Shown: in pieces, positions 59,592-64,000 of the stretch | Layout of the letters: each line of letters opens with the position of its first letter | Numbering within the stretch: the first letter of the stretch is position 1 | From: JBMYYR01 sp965243605 | GTDB taxonomy: Bacteria; Bacteroidota; Bacteroidia; Flavobacteriales; CAJXXR01 | Reading direction: 5' to 3' | Assembly (NCBI GenBank): GCA_965243605.1 | Contig: CBDEVQ010000100.1 | Span: 166,236-230,235, forward strand | Length of the DNA stretch: 64,000 nucleotides | Made by a program: the position numbers and the translations under genes | The notes under the pieces: generated by a model | Told to the model about the DNA's origin: nothing | Seen by the model: only the letters and a program-made list of their open reading frames with translations | Database searches by the model: none

Positions 59592-60728
59592 ATGAATAAA
59601 GTATTGCTATTGGTTCTTTCCTTATTTGGGATGAATTTATGTTTTGCTCAAATTTTAATAAACTCATCAAATGTAGGTAGTTATACTACAGCATCTGAAG
59701 GTGATTTTTATATCGATGAAAATGGAGCAAATTACGTAGGATTAACTGACGGAAGTTTACAAATATTATCTGATATTAAATCGATCTCGTCTTCGGATGG
59801 GTCTGTATCAATAACAACTGATGCTGAAAACAATGTAAACTTATCGGCAAGTGCGATTAGTTCAAATTGGTTGCTAGGTGGAAATAGCAATATTACCAGT
59901 GGAAATTATTTGGGTACAAGTAATGATGTTAAGATGGAAATTAGATCGAATAATGTACCTATTCTTCAATTTGGTAGAAGACAAACTTTAGGATTAGTTC
60001 AAAACTATCCTGGGTATCAAAGTAATGATCAGCCATTAGTTTATGTAAATGGTAATTCATCTATTTCGGCATTACAATTTGCATCATCTGGGGCTTCATT
60101 CTATAAACCCATGTTTTTTACAACGGCAAATGGTAGTTTTAGATTAAAAGGTAGTTCAGGTGGTACCGATCTGTTTGAAATAGGATCTGCAGGTCCTGCC
60201 AATGATGGACGATTAGAATTTATTATTGGAGATGATGGTTCAGAGCCAATTGTATTTAAGAGATACGATTATAGATCTGGACAATTTCATACAGAATTGT
60301 TTAGAGTTCAAGGAAGCTCGAATTCGGCTACTGCAAAACCAAGGTTTGGTATTAATATTAATCCGGCACAAGTACCAGTAGATGCTGATTATGACGATGC
60401 ATCATCATCAGATAATATTGCAAATTCTACATTTCAAGTTGAAGGATCAGTATCAAAGTCTATACTAACACCTTCGTCTTCGTTAAGTTCTTTAACTCTA
60501 ACAGAAGAACACCATACAGTTGTGATAAGTGATGATATAGATATAATATTACCAACGGCTTCTACATGTAAAGGAAGAATATATATAATAAAGAATATAC
60601 ATTCAGCTAGTATTAGTGTTTCTTCGTTTAAAGATCATAAAGATGATAGTAAAACAAGTCTTGGTAAAGATAAAATATTATGGATACAAAGTGACGGGAG
60701 TAATTGGCAACAAATCATGAAACTGTAA
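59592..60728 (+). CDS. secreted low-complexity, tail-fibre-like protein
   Basis: A 378-residue protein with a signal peptide (VLLLVLSLFGMNLCFAQ). The mature part is Ser/Asn/Gly-rich and beta-rich, with short repeats like SISSSDGSVSITTDAENNVNLSAS. FRVQGSSNSATAKPRFGINI and the terminal CKGRIYIIKNIHSASISVSS recall phage tail-fibre or adhesin-type proteins common in Bacteroidota. No enzyme motif is visible. Function unknown; surface exposure is plausible. Confidence 0.65.
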   Translation: MNKVLLLVLSLFGMNLCFAQILINSSNVGSYTTASEGDFYIDENGANYVGLTDGSLQILSDIKSISSSDGSVSITTDAENNVNLSASAISSNWLLGGNSNITSGNYLGTSNDVKMEIRSNNVPILQFGRRQTLGLVQNYPGYQSNDQPLVYVNGNSSISALQFASSGASFYKPMFFTTANGSFRLKGSSGGTDLFEIGSAGPANDGRLEFIIGDDGSEPIVFKRYDYRSGQFHTELFRVQGSSNSATAKPRFGININPAQVPVDADYDDASSSDNIANSTFQVEGSVSKSILTPSSSLSSLTLTEEHHTVVISDDIDIILPTASTCKGRIYIIKNIHSASISVSSFKDHKDDSKTSLGKDKILWIQSDGSNWQQIMKL

Positions 60729-60737
60729 TCCTCTCAT

Positions 60738-61349
60738 CTATTTCAATTCTATTTTGTCGTGAATCATGGTTGTGGTTCCGTTATTCCATAGGGTAAGAAT
60801 GTCTGTTGCAACGGTTGTTCCTGAACCTGCGGCAATGGCAAACTGACTTCTTTCTCCAGTAAGAGTTCCGGCAACATAAATACCATCTGCAACTTTGTAA
60901 TGGTCGTGTTTTAACATAATACGCTCCTTATGCAAAGGCAATTTAGTATGCAGGGTTTTGTACTCTAACAATCCTTTAATAGCCATTCGTTTGGCACCTG
61001 TACACACAATTATGTTTTCTGAATTATAGGAATTCTTATTCGTTTTTATTTCAAGAGTATTGTCTTTTAAACGGATGACTTCCATAACCATTTCACCTTC
61101 TATTTGGTCAACTTCTGGGTATAATGTTTTTAATTGGTCACGGCCTTCTTCAAGAATTTCTTTTCCTGTTTTACCTATAGGTAGCCCCAATGTGTTGTTA
61201 AATACGGCATTTTGAAGAGAGGATGCTTTTTGGTGAGCAATAATACCAATGTGTTTGTTGGCCATGAAATCTCGACCTTTGGCAGATCCAAATATTAATG
61301 CAGCAGATAAGCCAGAGACTCCACCTCCAATAATTAAAACATTATACAT
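60738..61349 (-). CDS. FAD/NAD(P)-binding oxidoreductase, short TrxB-like form
   Basis: A 203-residue protein starting MYNVLIIGGGVSGLSAALIFG (FAD GxGxxG) and containing IIVCTGAKRM, DGIYVAGTLTGERSQFAIAAGSGTTVATDIL. It resembles the FAD domain of the thioredoxin-reductase-like family but lacks the CxxC-bearing NADPH domain and is shorter than usual. It may be a reduced variant acting with a separate donor. Function not resolved. Confidence 0.75.
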   Translation of the reverse strand: MYNVLIIGGGVSGLSAALIFGSAKGRDFMANKHIGIIAHQKASSLQNAVFNNTLGLPIGKTGKEILEEGRDQLKTLYPEVDQIEGEMVMEVIRLKDNTLEIKTNKNSYNSENIIVCTGAKRMAIKGLLEYKTLHTKLPLHKERIMLKHDHYKVADGIYVAGTLTGERSQFAIAAGSGTTVATDILTLWNNGTTTMIHDKIELK

Positions 61350-61373
61350 AAATAGGTTGTTGGTTATGGTTGA

Positions 61374-62711
61374 TTAGCGGTTAAAATCGAATGTTAAAAC
61401 GCTTATTAGTTTATCATAAGAAGGAATTCCATTGTTTTTTTGATAAACATAAACTCTATATTGATTAGAGGTTTGAGAAAAATTACCTTCAAACATTTCA
61501 AAAGAGGCTTTAGCATCTTCTATATGGGGTACAAATAAATAGCTATAGTTATAATACCCTTGTTTTAAGGTATAGGTTTTTCTATATAGTTGTTCTTCCG
61601 GGTGGTAAACCATTTTAGAGTTTTCATCTAAATTCCAATCGTTTAATTCACCAAGAATATATACATCTCCATTAAGTCGTCCAAATTTAGATTCTAAAGA
61701 GAAATTTACCGTCGAATAATCTGCCTGAGTAAGTGAGTTTCTACTGTTATATCTATTTACAATATACCCTCCATTTAAATCAATTTGGTTAACAAAGAAT
61801 GTTTTCTTTTTTGGGGTACCAGTTATAAGGGTGATTATATTATCTGTATTTGTAAGTTGTATAGCTTGCACACCTTCACCATGCATTTGTAGAAGTCTTG
61901 TGTCAAAAGCTCGATACTCAGAACCGGCTTCAAATATATTATGATTTAATTTTTGATAGTAAATTGAAGTATTGTCTAATCGAGAATAAGGAATGTTAAA
62001 TAAAGCATTGTCCCAGCGCCCATTTTGTTGGGCAACTAATTTTATTTCTTCTGGTAAAAAGTAGTTGTTTAGTTTAGATGTATTTACCTGAAGATTAAGC
62101 TCGTGGTGAGTGAATCTAGATTCTGGACTCATTCCAAGGCTAACATTACCAAAAGCAATTCCAAGTTGATTTTCGTCTATGGCAAACCGTTTAACCAGTA
62201 CTGGTAGCTCAGTGTTGTCATCATAAATAACAAACAGATAATTACCTGAAAGTAAAGGTTTCATCATGTCATTTGGAAAACTAATTTCAAAATGCCTATA
62301 ATTATATTTAGTGGCATTAGAAAAGTCGTAATCTTGGAGAATATCATCTGAAAACCCATCGATATAATCGGAGTAATTTAAGTTAGAAATTGTCCAATCA
62401 TAATTACAATGAATAATGGTATATCCATAATTTTTATCGTCTTCAGACAGGTCATCAAAACTTAAGGTAACACCTGAACCTGTGTTTAGAGAAAACACAG
62501 GCATCAGGTTTAAATTTGGGTTACTAATATCCAAGGAAAGTTCATTTTCCACGGATTTATATGCTGAATACTTAGCTGTTAAAATGGGTGTTTTAATGTA
62601 ATCAACATACGTGTAGTCTGCTGTATTCATACCCTCTACAAAGTCTTTTTGCGCTAATAATGGTAAGCTCAAAAAGAAAAAGAATAAACAATTAAGTATT
62701 TTTTTTAGCAT
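61374..62711 (-). CDS. type IX secretion system plug-type protein (DUF5103)
   Basis: A 445-residue protein with a signal peptide (LNCLFFFFLSLPLLAQ). Mature-region phrases are GVTLSFDDLSEDDKNYGYTIIHCNYDW, VKRFAIDENQ and LGELNDWNLDENSKM with YRKTYTLKQGYYNY. These fit the DUF5103 group. A member of that group was found as the plug bound to the SprA translocon of the Flavobacterium T9SS. Its presence implies a T9SS in this organism; other T9SS genes are not in the window. Confidence 0.8.
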   Translation of the reverse strand: MLKKILNCLFFFFLSLPLLAQKDFVEGMNTADYTYVDYIKTPILTAKYSAYKSVENELSLDISNPNLNLMPVFSLNTGSGVTLSFDDLSEDDKNYGYTIIHCNYDWTISNLNYSDYIDGFSDDILQDYDFSNATKYNYRHFEISFPNDMMKPLLSGNYLFVIYDDNTELPVLVKRFAIDENQLGIAFGNVSLGMSPESRFTHHELNLQVNTSKLNNYFLPEEIKLVAQQNGRWDNALFNIPYSRLDNTSIYYQKLNHNIFEAGSEYRAFDTRLLQMHGEGVQAIQLTNTDNIITLITGTPKKKTFFVNQIDLNGGYIVNRYNSRNSLTQADYSTVNFSLESKFGRLNGDVYILGELNDWNLDENSKMVYHPEEQLYRKTYTLKQGYYNYSYLFVPHIEDAKASFEMFEGNFSQTSNQYRVYVYQKNNGIPSYDKLISVLTFDFNR

Positions 62712-62715
62712 CTTA

Positions 62716-64000
62716 TTATTTTACTAATTTTCCATATAAATCATAATGATCTGCAGATGTTATTTCAACGGTTGCAAAATCACCTAAACGAACATGATTA
62801 TCTTCTGAAACTGGAACAAGTACTTCGTTGTCTACTTCTGGAGAATCAAACTCTGTTCTACCAACAAAATGTCCTTCTTCAACCTTGTCAAACAATACTT
62901 TGAATGTTTTACCAATTCGTTTTTGATTTAATTCCCAAGAAATTCCAGCTTGTAATTCCATAACGTCTTCAGCACGTTTTTGTTTTACATCTTGAGGAAC
63001 ATTATCTTCAAAATTAAAGGCATGGGTATTTTCTTCGTGAGAATATGGGAAAATACCAAGGCGTTCAAACTTCATTTCCTCAATCCATTGCATCATTTCC
63101 TCAAAGTCTTCTTCTGTTTCCCCTGGGTATCCCGCAATTAACGTTGTTCTGATGGCAATATCTGGTATTATTGCTCTAATATCTTGGATTAATTTTGTCG
63201 TTTTTTCTCGAGTGATTCCACGACGCATATCCTTTAATACTTTAGAAGAACCATGTTGTAATGGCATATCAAGGTAGTTACATATATTATCATGCTTTTT
63301 CATGACTTCTATAACATCCATAGGGAATCCTGATGGGTAGGCATAATGTAATCTAATCCAATCTAATCCTTCAATTTGAGCCAGTTGGTCTAATAGTTCA
63401 GCTAGTTTTCTTTCTTTATATAAATCAAGTCCGTAGAATGTTAAATCTTGAGCAATTAATAGAATTTCTTTAGTTCCATTTGCTACTAATTTTTTAGCAC
63501 TTTCTACTAACTCTTCAATAGGGGTAGAAACGTGTTTTCCACGCATAAGTGGAATGGCACAAAATGAACATGGTCTATCACACCCTTCAGCAATTTTAAA
63601 ATATGCATAATGCGATGGTGTTGTTAATAAACGTTCTCCTACCAATTCTTTTTTGTAATCTGCACGTAAAACCTTTAGTAATTTTGGTAAATCTTTTGTT
63701 CCAAAATATTTATCGACATCTGGAATCTCTTTTTCAAGATCATCTTTATAACGTTCAGATAAACATCCTGTAACAAATAGCTTTTCGATTAGTCCAGACT
63801 CTTTTGCTTCGGCAAATTGTAAAATTGTATTTACAGATTCTTCTTTGGCACTATCAATAAATCCACATGTATTCACAATAACTATTGCAGAATCTTCAGA
63901 TTGAGATTCATGTTCTACTTCGTAGTTATTTGCTTTTAGCTGACTCATCATAATTTCTGAGTCAAATATATTCTTTGCACAACCTAGAGTAACTACGTTG
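62716..64000 (-). CDS. rimO: ribosomal protein S12 methylthiotransferase RimO, 5' end cut by the window edge
   Basis: At least 427 residues are visible, running off the window edge; the visible upstream frame reads NVVTLGCAKNIFDSEIMM. The radical-SAM triad is GCDRPCSFCAIP (CxxxCxxC) and a C-terminal TRAM domain begins near the end (VGRTEFDSPEVDNEV). N-terminal cysteines of the MTTase domain (CAK and NTCGF) are present. RimO adds a methylthio group to Asp88 of ribosomal protein S12. Its start lies outside the window. Confidence 0.93.
   Translation of the reverse strand, partial: NVVTLGCAKNIFDSEIMMSQLKANNYEVEHESQSEDSAIVIVNTCGFIDSAKEESVNTILQFAEAKESGLIEKLFVTGCLSERYKDDLEKEIPDVDKYFGTKDLPKLLKVLRADYKKELVGERLLTTPSHYAYFKIAEGCDRPCSFCAIPLMRGKHVSTPIEELVESAKKLVANGTKEILLIAQDLTFYGLDLYKERKLAELLDQLAQIEGLDWIRLHYAYPSGFPMDVIEVMKKHDNICNYLDMPLQHGSSKVLKDMRRGITREKTTKLIQDIRAIIPDIAIRTTLIAGYPGETEEDFEEMMQWIEEMKFERLGIFPYSHEENTHAFNFEDNVPQDVKQKRAEDVMELQAGISWELNQKRIGKTFKVLFDKVEEGHFVGRTEFDSPEVDNEVLVPVSEDNHVRLGDFATVEITSADHYDLYGKLVK

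Overview
The window looks like a chromosomal stretch of a Flavobacteriaceae-type Bacteroidota. The base composition is AT-rich. Many genes carry the Bacteroidota promoter motif TAnnTTTG a short way upstream. Gene content includes a type IX secretion plug protein, a fused-subunit 2-oxoacid:ferredoxin oxidoreductase, an SDR-type threonine dehydrogenase, a eukaryote-like glycyl-tRNA synthetase, NhaD, and many lipoproteins. All assignments come from reading motifs and neighbourhoods; no database search was run.

Layout. 1-5950 is an accessory or defence island next to a tRNA-Asn gene. It holds the 3' end of a secreted Ig-like protein. A minus-strand trio follows (sigma-70-like protein, 137-aa unknown, ImmA/IrrE-type metalloprotease). 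Divergent from the trio is a plus-strand five-gene operon: a 56-aa protein, a SMODS-associated NUDIX-like protein, a CD-NTase, an E2-like protein, and a membrane/coiled-coil protein with an R-x4-H motif. I read this operon as a CBASS anti-phage system of the short type II kind (E2 without E1). The shared divergent intergenic region carries three copies of a 10-mer, ATGAGCATAT, that could couple the two modules.

6.1-20.6 kb is housekeeping: M16 protease, bacilliredoxin, threonine dehydrogenase, cysS, an M28-like lipoprotein with an altered catalytic residue, tadA, mrp, nifU-like, korA-korB, a frameshifted rhodanese and a TauE/SafE exporter. A perfect 64-bp palindrome separates korB from the rhodanese. 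20.7-24.9 kb has a polysaccharide deacetylase, metK preceded by a SAM-II-like riboswitch, pheS and a universal stress protein. 24.9-29.7 kb is a minus-strand run: hybrid histidine kinase, Ras-like GTPase, a possible roadblock-like partner, a coiled-coil protein, a membrane-anchored peptidoglycan-binding protein, and hldD. 29.8-43.5 kb holds queD-like, folE, fabD, pth, rnr, glyS, yraN, ldcA-like, metG, an RluB-like pseudouridine synthase, an alkyltransferase-like protein and trmB. An eight-copy 41-bp tandem repeat lies at 42.1-42.4 kb.

43.6-46.1 kb is a small accessory block bounded by 16-bp direct repeats. It holds a partly decayed tandem gene duplication, an XRE regulator and small unknown proteins. 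46.2-64 kb returns to core functions: tRNA-Val overlapping folC, a TonB-ExbD-ExbB set, a Glu/Leu dehydrogenase with nhaD, a NamZ-type muramidase, an ECF sigma factor with a TPR membrane partner, dxs, a T9SS plug protein and a partial rimO.
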